The notes beneath the pieces are model-generated. The model searched no databases, was not told where the DNA came from, and saw nothing but the letters and a program-made list of their open reading frames with translations. A stretch of DNA of 33,292 nt from Candidatus Doudnabacteria bacterium (GTDB lineage: Bacteria; Patescibacteriota; Doudnabacteria; UBA920). The stretch is taken from positions 1 to 33,292 of the forward strand of contig JAHFJH010000011.1 of assembly GCA_023245995.1 (NCBI GenBank). The letters run 5' to 3'. A program made the translations under genes and the position numbers. This document shows, in pieces, positions 24,977-33,292 of the stretch. Within the stretch, counting starts at the first letter, position 1. Every line of letters starts with the position of its first letter.

Positions 24977-26488
24977 ATGAAAACTTATTGCAGTTTGGTT
25001 CGCGAAAAACAGATCGTCCGTTTGCTGACGCTGCTCGCGTTGCTGGCAATCGCTTTGGTCGTGTTAATTTCACCCGCACACGCGCAAGTCAAATCGGCGC
25101 AGGTCACGGTGTTGCTTGAAACATCTGGCTGTCAGGAAAATGTAAAAAACCTGATGGCACAACGATTGGCCGACGAATGGGGCGTGACTGTTAGCGCCTC
25201 AACAGAAAATACGGTTGCTAGGTCAGTCTTGCGGCTCAAATGCGGACAACTGCTAGTTGAATCGCAAAAACCTAAGCAACCCTCCATTGGCCAGCAAGCT
25301 GCCGCTGTTGGGATTTCAGCCGGCGTGCAAGCGGCAGGTAATGCAGTTTCTGGTGCGGCATACCGCCATGGTGGAACAGTTGCAGGTACTGCTGCAGGGG
25401 CTGCAACCCAAGGTGCGGCCAATGCAGCAAGCCAAAAAGCTCAACGCGATATTTATTACAAGTCGACCCGTAGAGATATGGATCAGCTTGTGGGATATGA
25501 GGTTTGCGTTGGGCTTGCATGCAAGGGTGTGCCGGCTAATTTATACATGAGTGTGCAAAATGCTACCGATGGCACAGGCCAGTGGCATCAGTACACTCTG
25601 CTCAGGTACGGCAACGATAAAGATGAAAAAAAGTTGCTAAATCCTGAAACTCCGATTTTTCTTGGCGAAGGTCAGTTTCAAACACCGCCGTTAGAGGCGG
25701 TGCAGGAAGCGCTGTTTGGTCTCTTGATTACAGAAGCAAGCGGGGCAAAACGACTCCAAGGTGCAAAGGAGCTGGCGGCGCTGCGCGACGCAGTGCTGGC
25801 GGTTCCAAAAGCACCATCAACATTGCCGGCGGTTACAACTCCAGCCGCTGCCGATGCCTCACAAGCACCGGCAGTGAAAATGGAAAAACACCCAGGTCAG
25901 GTGTGGAATAAACGCACACAAACTTGGGAGCCAATTGGCGGCATAACTGGCCAACTGCCTAACGAGCGGCCACGCTCTGTGGCGGCGCAAACCGCAGAAG
26001 TGCAGCAATTGCGCGAGCAAGTTGCTGTAATGCAAAAACAGCTTGAGGAAATGCGCGCAGCAGGCGCACTTCCCAAGCAGGCACCAACCCCAAAGCCTAA
26101 ACCAACTGCAACACCTGCTGCTGAAGGTGTTGCTCCAACCCAGCAAGACCCAGTTCCGGCAGTTGGAGTTGCATACGATTGCAGCCTCGTTGCTGGCAAG
26201 CTGCTCACGCTTCGGTTTACCAAGACCTACAAGCGCAAGGACACAGGCCAAGAGGTGCGTGAGTTCCAATTGTGGGCAGCCACAATGGGACTTATTCATC
26301 TTGATCCAAAGATAGATATTCCTGGTCTTTTTGGGGAAAAGACTGAAGCAGCAGCAAAACAGCTTCAGCGCTGCCGTGAACTCGAGCAAACAGGAGAGTT
26401 GGACTTGCCAACCATTAAGTTGTTTGGCGGGTTAACTGCCCCAAAACCAGTTGCAACAAAGCGGTCGGTGAAAAAGAAAACAGAGTAG
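24977..26488 (+). CDS. Secreted protein with coiled coil, Pro/Thr-rich linker and peptidoglycan-binding-like C-terminus
   Basis: SD AGGGAGG; signal peptide ending AHAQ; VQQLREQVAVMQKQLEEM; C-terminal IPGLFGEKTEAAAKQLQ...GELDLPTIKLFGGL resembling PG_binding_1. Confidence 0.8.
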   Translation: MKTYCSLVREKQIVRLLTLLALLAIALVVLISPAHAQVKSAQVTVLLETSGCQENVKNLMAQRLADEWGVTVSASTENTVARSVLRLKCGQLLVESQKPKQPSIGQQAAAVGISAGVQAAGNAVSGAAYRHGGTVAGTAAGAATQGAANAASQKAQRDIYYKSTRRDMDQLVGYEVCVGLACKGVPANLYMSVQNATDGTGQWHQYTLLRYGNDKDEKKLLNPETPIFLGEGQFQTPPLEAVQEALFGLLITEASGAKRLQGAKELAALRDAVLAVPKAPSTLPAVTTPAAADASQAPAVKMEKHPGQVWNKRTQTWEPIGGITGQLPNERPRSVAAQTAEVQQLREQVAVMQKQLEEMRAAGALPKQAPTPKPKPTATPAAEGVAPTQQDPVPAVGVAYDCSLVAGKLLTLRFTKTYKRKDTGQEVREFQLWAATMGLIHLDPKIDIPGLFGEKTEAAAKQLQRCRELEQTGELDLPTIKLFGGLTAPKPVATKRSVKKKTE

Positions 26489-26504
26489 AGTAAGGAGGAA
26501 GCCG

Positions 26505-26530
26505 TAGGTTTTGAAAGGAGGCAAAACCTA
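26505..26530 (+). other. Hairpin presenting a Shine-Dalgarno-like loop
   Basis: TAGGTTTTG-AAAGGAGG-CAAAACCTA. Confidence 0.6.
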
Positions 26531-26551
26531 GGGCAATGTGTTAGTTTTTGC

Positions 26552-26598
26552 AAAGCGCAAGGAAATAGGCTTCTCAGCCACTATTTTCCTTGCGCTTT
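26552..26598 (+). terminator. Strong Rho-independent terminator
   Basis: AAAGCGCAAGGAAATAG ... CTATTTTCCTTGCGCTTT followed by a T-rich tract. Confidence 0.88.
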
Positions 26599-26663
26599 TT
26601 GTTTGGTTTTAAATTTATAAGCACGTATGATGTATACTGTATATAAGAAGTAACATATGTTCT

Positions 26664-27812
26664 ATGTTTCGTGATTATTTCAAATTTGGTGCTCAAGCCC
26701 ATAAAGAAGATAAGAAAAACAAGCCAGATAAACAGCCAGATCTTGGCCGAAGAAAAGCGCTTAAGATTTTAGCAGTTGGTGCGGGGGCACTGGCTGGAGA
26801 GTTAATGGTGCCACAAGCCGTGCGTGCGGAGCTGGACAAGAAGCAAAATCCAGAAACAGGTAAGGAGCAGGCAGGGCCAATAGCAGTTGGCGTGGAAATA
26901 CAAGGAGCAACAATAAATACTGGTGTTATAAAGTGGGAGGTGCAAAGTTTTGTCGGGCAGTGGGCAGATGCGAATAAGCGTGTTCCAAAGAAGGAACTGC
27001 CAACTTTGTACTTAGATTTTACTGCACTGCAAATTCAAGAGCATATTTCTCCAAGTGCACAAGCCGCAAGACAGAGTGAAGATAATGCAATTGCACAGGA
27101 AGGCGAAGCGATTGTTTTACAAACTGAGAGATCTGCTGGCATTTCTACAAATACAACTGCAGGAAGAATGGCAGATTTAGGCATGCGTATATTTAAGGGC
27201 GCAGCAGAAAAAAAAGCAAAAGAACAAGCGCATAAAGTTGTAGGCCAAGTTAAGGGCATTGCCACGCTTATGTATACAGCGTCTGAAAATAAAACGGCTG
27301 AGCAAAAGCCGGCTGGTGCGGTGTTCGACTATGTTCATGAAGGGCAGGAGTTTGTTTTTACTGGTTTGCATGCTGCGGGTATATCTTTGCCGTTACGTAA
27401 GAAGGCCAAGTTTGTTGGTTTCCCTGGTAGCAATGAAATGAAAGACTTTTTAGCTGAAGTTTTGGTTTCTGAAAGTATAGCGCAGGCCAAAGAGGCGCAG
27501 GGTCGTACTATTGCACTTGCCGAAAATTTGGTCAACTTAGCAAACAACGCTACAGATATAAGAAAAGTTAGGCCAAAACCTGGTGCTCCGGAAGTTCAGC
27601 CAGTGGCCGCCAGTGAAAAAACAGGAAAACGCGAAGGGTATGTTTGGAATGTTCGTCTGCAAAAGTATGTGCCAGTTGGGGGTGAGCAAGAAAGCAAGCC
27701 AGTAGTTGCGGAGCAGGCTCCAGCGGTAGTAAAAAGTGCTCCAAAAGTAAAGCCAGCGGAAGATCCACTTCAGGCAAAACTTAGGGAACGCTTGGCCAGA
27801 AGAAAAAAGTAG
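26664..27812 (+). CDS. Exported protein with Tat-like signal, hypothetical
   Basis: LGRRKALKILAVGAGALAGELMVPQAVRA; C-terminal REGYVWNVRLQKYVPVGG motif. Confidence 0.75.
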   Translation: MFRDYFKFGAQAHKEDKKNKPDKQPDLGRRKALKILAVGAGALAGELMVPQAVRAELDKKQNPETGKEQAGPIAVGVEIQGATINTGVIKWEVQSFVGQWADANKRVPKKELPTLYLDFTALQIQEHISPSAQAARQSEDNAIAQEGEAIVLQTERSAGISTNTTAGRMADLGMRIFKGAAEKKAKEQAHKVVGQVKGIATLMYTASENKTAEQKPAGAVFDYVHEGQEFVFTGLHAAGISLPLRKKAKFVGFPGSNEMKDFLAEVLVSESIAQAKEAQGRTIALAENLVNLANNATDIRKVRPKPGAPEVQPVAASEKTGKREGYVWNVRLQKYVPVGGEQESKPVVAEQAPAVVKSAPKVKPAEDPLQAKLRERLARRKK

Positions 27813-27926
27813 TTATTATTTGGTAATAAATTGACTTTGCTTTTTTTGGTGCTATAGTAGAAAAGTAAGGTTTCACAAACATAAAAAAACAAACCAAAAA
27901 TATTTTCGGTTTGTTTTATTATTATC

Positions 27927-29093
27927 TTGTTTTTTATGGGTATGGACGAGGAACATTTACTTGAACTTATAGCTGAGGCGCAAAAGCGCGGGGGTGGTAT
28001 TTTGCTTAATGTAGGCGACTCTCCGCAAGCGGTTGTGTTAAGTGTTGCAGCCTACACGGAACTTTTGGCCGGTAAGCCCAGCGCGTTGCTTACTGGCAAT
28101 AGTGCGCCAAGCGAAACCGTCATAACTACCCCAAAGACGCTCTTAATTACCGGTGGTGCAGGTTACGTTGGTGCTCATGTCGCGCGTGAGGCTTTAGCTT
28201 GTGGGTATAAAGTTGTGGTGCTGGACAATTTATTTTCTGGAAAAAAAGAGTATGTCCCTGCTGAGGCAATATTTATAGAAGGGGACGTTCGTGACATAAA
28301 TTTGTTGCGCGAAATTTTTGCAACTCACGCAATAAATGCAGTGGTCCACTTAGCCGCGCTTTTGGAAGTTGGAGAGTCGGTTGAAAAACCAATTGAATAT
28401 TTTGAGACAAACACTATAGCAACTTCACGTCTACTGTTGGCCATGAAGGAGGCAGGGGTTGGTCGGCTTATTTTTTCTTCTACTGCCGCGGTTTATAAAT
28501 CACACGATAAATCTTTACTTAACGAAAAGGCAGAACGCAAGCCTACAAATCCTTACGGGGAAAGCAAACTTATGGCGGAGCGAATTATTGCCTATTATTG
28601 CATGTACGCTGGTATGCAGGCGACTGTGCTAAGGTTTTTTAATGTCGCAGGTAGCCTTGTGGAGTGGGGAATTTTTGACACACATAAAGCTGCGCACTTA
28701 ATTCCTGTTGTGCTGGACGTTGCCAAAGGAAACCTTGCAATTTTGACAGTTAATGGGGGTGATTGGGAAACTGCGGATAAGACTTGCGTGAGAGATTATG
28801 TGCATGCACACGACGTAGCAAGGGCGCACATGGCAGTTTTGGATAAGGCGAAGCACACTGGTTTTCGAGCGTACAATGTAGGCAACGGCCATGGTTTTAG
28901 CGTAAATGATGTGGTACAAACAGCAACCGAAGTAACTGGACGCATGATTCCTATGCAAGTTGGTCCGCGCAGGGCAGGTGATAGCGCTGAACTTGTAGCA
29001 GATGTTTCTTTAATTTTTAAAGAGCTCGGGTTTAAAGCGCAGTACAGTTTGGAAGATATTATTAAATCTGCTTGGCAAGCGCCGAGTGCTTAG
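27927..29093 (+). CDS. galE: UDP-glucose 4-epimerase (GalE-like SDR) with N-terminal Phd/YefM-like extension
   Basis: LLITGGAGYVGAHVAREAL, VVHLAALLEVGESVEKP, SSTAAVY, NPYGESKLMAE, FNVAGS, CVRDYVHAHDVARAH. Confidence 0.92.
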   Translation: MFFMGMDEEHLLELIAEAQKRGGGILLNVGDSPQAVVLSVAAYTELLAGKPSALLTGNSAPSETVITTPKTLLITGGAGYVGAHVAREALACGYKVVVLDNLFSGKKEYVPAEAIFIEGDVRDINLLREIFATHAINAVVHLAALLEVGESVEKPIEYFETNTIATSRLLLAMKEAGVGRLIFSSTAAVYKSHDKSLLNEKAERKPTNPYGESKLMAERIIAYYCMYAGMQATVLRFFNVAGSLVEWGIFDTHKAAHLIPVVLDVAKGNLAILTVNGGDWETADKTCVRDYVHAHDVARAHMAVLDKAKHTGFRAYNVGNGHGFSVNDVVQTATEVTGRMIPMQVGPRRAGDSAELVADVSLIFKELGFKAQYSLEDIIKSAWQAPSA

Positions 29094-29120
29094 AACAACC
29101 ATCAATAAGGAGGACAGGGC

Positions 29121-29147
29121 ATGAACGCGCGAGTTAGTATCCGCTAG
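29121..29147 (+). CDS. Possible 8-aa micro-ORF MNARVSIR*
   Basis: AAGGAGG spaced 7 nt before ATG; stop TAG at 29145-29147. Confidence 0.25.
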   Translation: MNARVSIR

Positions 29148-29230
29148 ACTTTAAATAAAATACACAACAAGACAGTGCTTGAGTGAACTGGGGGTTTGGT
29201 TTATACTAATATTGTTATTATTTTATTCAA

Positions 29231-29950
29231 ATGAAAAAATTATCTGTAGTTATTCCTGCATATAACGAAGAGAATAGAATTGGCGTCACCCTTGAAGCTA
29301 CAAATGCTTATTTGGCTAAACAGGGTATGGACTATGAAATACTTGTCGTTATAGATGGTGCAAAAGACAACACAGCAGGAGTTGTCCAAAGTTTACAATC
29401 ACGCATTCCTGCCTTGCGCATGATTAACAACAAAGAAAATCATGGCAAGGGTTTTGTAGTTAAACAAGGGATGTTAGAAGCGGTTGGAGAAATTCGATTG
29501 TTTATGGACGCAGATGGCTCCACAGCTGTTGACCACATAACTTCTTTTTTACCTTATTTCGATAAAGGGTTCGATGTAGTAGTTGGTTCAAGGCGTATAA
29601 AAGGTGCAAATATAACTGTGCACCAACCATGGTTTAGAGATTTTTTGGGTGGCGTGTTTCGTTTTATTGTGCATACACTCGTGCCGGTTGGCGTTACAGA
29701 CTCACAGTGCGGTTTTAAGGCCTTTACTGCAGACGCAACAGTAAAAGTTTTTCCAAAGCAAACTATAGACCGTTGGGCATTTGATGTTGAAATTTTGGCC
29801 CTAGCAAGGAAAGAGGGTTTAAAAATAGAAGAAGCACCAGTTACATGGAAAAATGACACGGAAAGTCAAGTTAAGTTTTCAGGTATGGTCAATATGTTGC
29901 TTGAGGTGTTGCAAGTGCGTATGAATTTGTGGGGCGGAAAATATAAATAA
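29231..29950 (+). CDS. Glycosyltransferase family 2 (dolichyl-phosphate glucosyltransferase-like)
   Basis: SVVIPAYNEENRIGVTLE, DADGSTAVDHI, GSRRIKGANI, DSQCGFKAF. Confidence 0.93.
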   Translation: MKKLSVVIPAYNEENRIGVTLEATNAYLAKQGMDYEILVVIDGAKDNTAGVVQSLQSRIPALRMINNKENHGKGFVVKQGMLEAVGEIRLFMDADGSTAVDHITSFLPYFDKGFDVVVGSRRIKGANITVHQPWFRDFLGGVFRFIVHTLVPVGVTDSQCGFKAFTADATVKVFPKQTIDRWAFDVEILALARKEGLKIEEAPVTWKNDTESQVKFSGMVNMLLEVLQVRMNLWGGKYK

Positions 29951-30042
29951 TTTTCGTTAAGGTTTTTTAAATTTGTCGCCATATTTTATTTGTTCGTTGT
30001 GCGTGTAACACGATTCGCATTTTAGTCGTTATATATTTTGTA

Positions 30043-31683
30043 GTGCATAATTCAATTATAAAAAATAGCGTAAAGACAGCAGCTTTTGTGTGTATGATGC
30101 TGTGTGTGCTTTTTTTGGCAGCAATACCTGCTAAGGCTTTTTACTTTTCTACAAATTTGGATGCCATAGACCCTGGGTATACTCCTAACTCACAAAATGT
30201 AGACAGGCAGTGGGCTTTGTCTAAGGCTCACTTTACCGACGCTTGGGACAAAACAACTGGAAGTACAGCAGTAGTGGTAGCGGTTATAGATACCGGTATT
30301 GACGCTACACACGAAGATTTAAAACAAGTTAAGTATTTGTCTGGGTATGACTTTATACATAATTTAGGCATAGACTCGGGTTCAGATTCAGACGACAATG
30401 GACACGGTACATTAGTAGCGGGAGTTTTGGCGGCAACAGCGAATAACGGTTTGGGTGTTGTTGGTACGAATTGGTCGGTAACGCTCATGCCACTTAAAGC
30501 CCTAGATGCAAGCGGAAATGGTACTTCAGATAACGTTGCTAAAGCTATTATTTGGGCTACGGACAAGGGTGCCAATATTATTAATTTAAGTCTTGGTGGT
30601 GTAGGATTTGGTCAGGACGTTGCTTTGTCGAATGCGGTTAGCTACGCTTTTAACCATAACGTCACTATAGTTGCAGCGGCAGGTAATGACACGGCTTCGT
30701 TTGGAGGGAATTTGGACGTTGAACCAGTTTTCCCAATATGCGACGACAATAGTCAAAACATGATTATTGGTGTTACCGCAGTAGACAGTAACGATCAAAA
30801 GCCATCTTTTTCTAATTATGGAAAAAATTGTGTGGATGTTTCTGCTCCAGGTAAAAGAATACTTAGCACCATAGGCAGGGATCCAGTAACTAGGGCTAAG
30901 TCACCGAATACATACGCCTACGCCTCTGGTACTTCTTTAGCAGCTCCTTTTGTTTCTGGTCAAGCAGCCCTACTTAAATCAGCGTTCCCAAATGCCACCA
31001 ACAAACAAATTCGCGACAGAATTATTTCTACTGCCGACCCAATAGACGCTTTAAATACAACCCAGTGTGGTGGCCCATGCACTGGTAAACTCGGCTCGGG
31101 TAGAATAAATGTAATATCTAGTCTTGCTGCCAAAATTTTGCCTGAAGCAATTAACGAAGGCGACGTCATAGAAGTAGCCGAAACAGGCTTACGATACGTA
31201 ATAAGCGGTGGCAAGCGCTTATTGCTGAGCGATTTTGTTCATCAACAACGCTATTCTGGTGTAGCACCCAGAAAAGTAAATTTATCGGAGGTAATAACTT
31301 TTCCTGAGGGCCAGTACGCTCCACCTGTAGATGGCACTTTATTTAAGAATCCTTACGACCCAACAGTCTATTACATGATGAACGGACTCAAAATGCCCGT
31401 TACTTACCAAGTGTTTCTTTCTAGAGGTCTGGCTTTTGACCGCATGGTCACCCTTACAGATGCAGAAGTGCGCTCTTGGTTGCTTGGTAGGTTTTTACCG
31501 CCGGTAGATGGCACTTTGGTGCGTTCGCGGACAAATCCGACTGTGTATTGGGTTGTAGGTAACACATTGCACCCAATTACGCGGGGTTTTTACGTAGAGC
31601 GTGGACTTTCAATATTTCCCATTCTTTATTTTAGCGATGCAGATATAAAACAGTTTCCAAAAGGCGAGGCGTATATTCGTTAG
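30043..31683 (+). CDS. Subtilisin-like S8 family serine protease with C-terminal repeats
   Basis: VVAVIDTGIDATHEDL (Asp), DDNGHGTLVAGV (His), ASGTSLAAPFVSG (Ser); signal peptide; GTG start; C-terminal DGTL...PTVY repeats. Confidence 0.93.
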   Translation: MHNSIIKNSVKTAAFVCMMLCVLFLAAIPAKAFYFSTNLDAIDPGYTPNSQNVDRQWALSKAHFTDAWDKTTGSTAVVVAVIDTGIDATHEDLKQVKYLSGYDFIHNLGIDSGSDSDDNGHGTLVAGVLAATANNGLGVVGTNWSVTLMPLKALDASGNGTSDNVAKAIIWATDKGANIINLSLGGVGFGQDVALSNAVSYAFNHNVTIVAAAGNDTASFGGNLDVEPVFPICDDNSQNMIIGVTAVDSNDQKPSFSNYGKNCVDVSAPGKRILSTIGRDPVTRAKSPNTYAYASGTSLAAPFVSGQAALLKSAFPNATNKQIRDRIISTADPIDALNTTQCGGPCTGKLGSGRINVISSLAAKILPEAINEGDVIEVAETGLRYVISGGKRLLLSDFVHQQRYSGVAPRKVNLSEVITFPEGQYAPPVDGTLFKNPYDPTVYYMMNGLKMPVTYQVFLSRGLAFDRMVTLTDAEVRSWLLGRFLPPVDGTLVRSRTNPTVYWVVGNTLHPITRGFYVERGLSIFPILYFSDADIKQFPKGEAYIR

Positions 31684-31773
31684 TTAAATTTTTAATGGTT
31701 TTATTCCAAGCTTCATGTATACTAATATTAGTAATTAACATTGAGCAAAAAAGTTAATACCACTTATTTTAAA

Positions 31774-33292
31774 ATGAATATACATATAAAAATTAAACTA
31801 TATTTTACTTACGCAGTTTTGAGTGCGCTGTGTTTTTCTCTACTTCCAAACAGCAGTTATGCTCAAAGTATAAATCCGGCTTTTGACCCAAATAAGCTAA
31901 TAGAAGACAAGGTTTTTAGTGATACACAAACTTTTGGGGGCGCGGCTGGCATACAAAAGTTTTTAGAAAGTAGAAATAGCGTTTTGGCAAATACGTCGCC
32001 GGAGTTTTTGGCGCGCCTTAAAGAGCCAACTGTTACCATGTTAAAAACTGCCCTTGAGGACCCAGAGCCAGCTTTGCCGCGCTTGCGCACGGCAGCAGAG
32101 CTAATTTGGGACGCTTCACAAAGTAGCGGTTTAAACCCACAAGTTATTTTAGTTACGCTCAATAAAGAACAAGGTCTCATAGACGGTATAACTCCAAACT
32201 CAGACCGGTTGCAGCGGGCGTTAGATTTTTCTATGGGATTTGCATGTCCAGATTCTACTGGTTGTAGCCAAAATACTTTGTTCCCTGGTTTTTATTTTCA
32301 ACTGTTTGGTAACTTCGACTCCAGCAATAACCGTTACCTTGGTGCTGCAAAAAGTTTAATGAAGTCATTTTCTACTCCTGGTGGTAGGGGGCCTTCAGGA
32401 GACGGGAAAGTTTCTAAGGTGGGTGAGATTATTTCTTTAAGCAACACACTTGGTAGTTACGACGGTGCTCCAGCACAACAGACAGTCATGCTGTCCAATA
32501 ACGCTACGGCAGCTTTATATCGTTTTACACCCCATGTTTATAATGGCAACTATAATTTTTGGCGCTTTTTTAACGCTTGGTTTAAGTACGCCAATGGGAC
32601 TATTATGCAGGTCGGTAGTGACGTGGGCCTGTATATTATCCAAAATGGCAGTAGGTTACAGCTACCACAGTTTGTGGCTAAAGCTCGTGGCCTAGACGTT
32701 TCTAAAGCAATTGTTGTTTCTCCAAACGAGCTTGAGAATTACCCACAGGGTAAGCTCTATGGACCAAGCGATAACACTATAGTAACAGTCAGTGGAGACC
32801 CTCAAAAATATGTATTTTTGGATAACATAAAACATCCAGCATCTGACTTTGTTATTGCTCAACGAAAGCTTAATATTGCTAACACATTAGCTATAACCCA
32901 AGATGAGTCGCAGTTGTTTACCGCAGGTGATGTACTTACGCCAGCGGACGGAACGGTAGTGCGGGGTCAAACAAAACCCGAAGTATATATTGTAGATGCC
33001 GGTAAGCTAAAAATGTACAGCGCATTTACCTTTAAACAGTCGGGAGTCGCAAAAAAAGTTCAGTTAGTTTCCGACAATGAAATTGGCACATATCCGAAAG
33101 CTGGTTTCGTGGCTCCTTTAAACGGTACGCTAGTAAAAGCGTCCAACAGCTCTGCTATTTATGAAATGGGTCAAGGGAGCTTGCATCCACTTAGTGCTGA
33201 ATTGTTTAAAAATCGAAAGTTGAGTTATAAAAATGTGGCCAGTTTGAGTCCAGATGAAATTGGTAGTTTCTCAGTTGACGGTTTTGCACTTC
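31774..33292 (+). CDS. Large secreted protein with lysozyme-like N-terminal domain and DGTLV/VY repeats (truncated at window end)
   Basis: Own translation: MNIHIKIKLYFTYAVLSALCFSLLPNSSYAQS...AAELIWDASQSSGLNPQVILVTLNKEQGLI...YRFTPHVYNGNYNFWRFFNAWFK...; open to 33292. Missing from the ORF track because it has no stop in the window. Confidence 0.88.
   Translation, partial: MNIHIKIKLYFTYAVLSALCFSLLPNSSYAQSINPAFDPNKLIEDKVFSDTQTFGGAAGIQKFLESRNSVLANTSPEFLARLKEPTVTMLKTALEDPEPALPRLRTAAELIWDASQSSGLNPQVILVTLNKEQGLIDGITPNSDRLQRALDFSMGFACPDSTGCSQNTLFPGFYFQLFGNFDSSNNRYLGAAKSLMKSFSTPGGRGPSGDGKVSKVGEIISLSNTLGSYDGAPAQQTVMLSNNATAALYRFTPHVYNGNYNFWRFFNAWFKYANGTIMQVGSDVGLYIIQNGSRLQLPQFVAKARGLDVSKAIVVSPNELENYPQGKLYGPSDNTIVTVSGDPQKYVFLDNIKHPASDFVIAQRKLNIANTLAITQDESQLFTAGDVLTPADGTVVRGQTKPEVYIVDAGKLKMYSAFTFKQSGVAKKVQLVSDNEIGTYPKAGFVAPLNGTLVKASNSSAIYEMGQGSLHPLSAELFKNRKLSYKNVASLSPDEIGSFSVDGFAL

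Noticed and set aside
24736-25119. 127-aa plus-strand ORF overlapping the 24977 gene start
   Set aside because: Crosses the inverted-repeat element and has no SD or recognisable protein features.
25132-26389. Multiple long overlapping ORFs opposite the 24977-26488 gene
   Set aside because: Expected from its higher GC content and biased codons; the plus-strand frame has SD, signal peptide and domain-like structure.
26652-26661. AACATATGTT palindrome before the 26664 gene, resembling the core of a Bacillus-type LexA box
   Set aside because: Lacks the full GAAC-N4-GTTC flanks and does not match the inverted repeat at this genome's own lexA; too short to call.
1-33292. CRISPR array, prophage or restriction/defence island
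   Set aside because: No regularly spaced repeats, cas, phage structural or restriction genes were recognised in either strand.
1-33292. Alternative genetic code (UGA recoded as in some CPR lineages)
   Set aside because: Conserved genes end normally and read through without in-frame UGA; standard bacterial code fits.

Overview
This 33.3-kb window is AT-rich and gene-dense. It looks like ordinary chromosome from a Patescibacteria/CPR-like bacterium: small genes, many secreted or membrane proteins, few Shine-Dalgarno motifs, and abundant TCCGCC-NNN-GGCGGA palindromes. That lineage call is an inference. Recognisable genes include tRNA-Thr(GGT), tRNA-Tyr(GTA), tRNA-Glu(CTC), lexA, DUF1761, malic enzyme, DsbA-like and DsbB, an Nramp-family transporter, a P-type ATPase, GT39, a GIY-YIG protein, a P-loop kinase, scpB, scpA, a YbaK-like protein, aspS, a RNase H-like exonuclease, lgt, an HtrA-like PDZ protein, a sortase, GalE, GT2, a subtilisin-like protease and a large secreted protein truncated by the window end. 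The most interesting locus is about 12.57-13.14 kb (minus strand). There, a tRNA-Glu gene exists as separated 5' and 3' fragments. The fragments carry palindromic insertions in the anticodon loop and D-arm. They bracket a small GIY-YIG ORF and an intact tRNA-Glu that is itself enclosed by a perfect 17-bp inverted repeat. The two anticodon-loop inserts differ at five positions, and every change preserves hairpin pairing. Other notable items: a T-box riboswitch ahead of aspS; a 63-bp exact repeat at the end of a small gene and a diverged copy of it on either side of a secreted-protein gene; a 38-bp perfect palindrome; a frameshifted hidden small gene; an HtrA homologue apparently lacking its catalytic triad; a Phd-like domain fused to GalE; and an unnamed motif shared by two neighbouring exported proteins.
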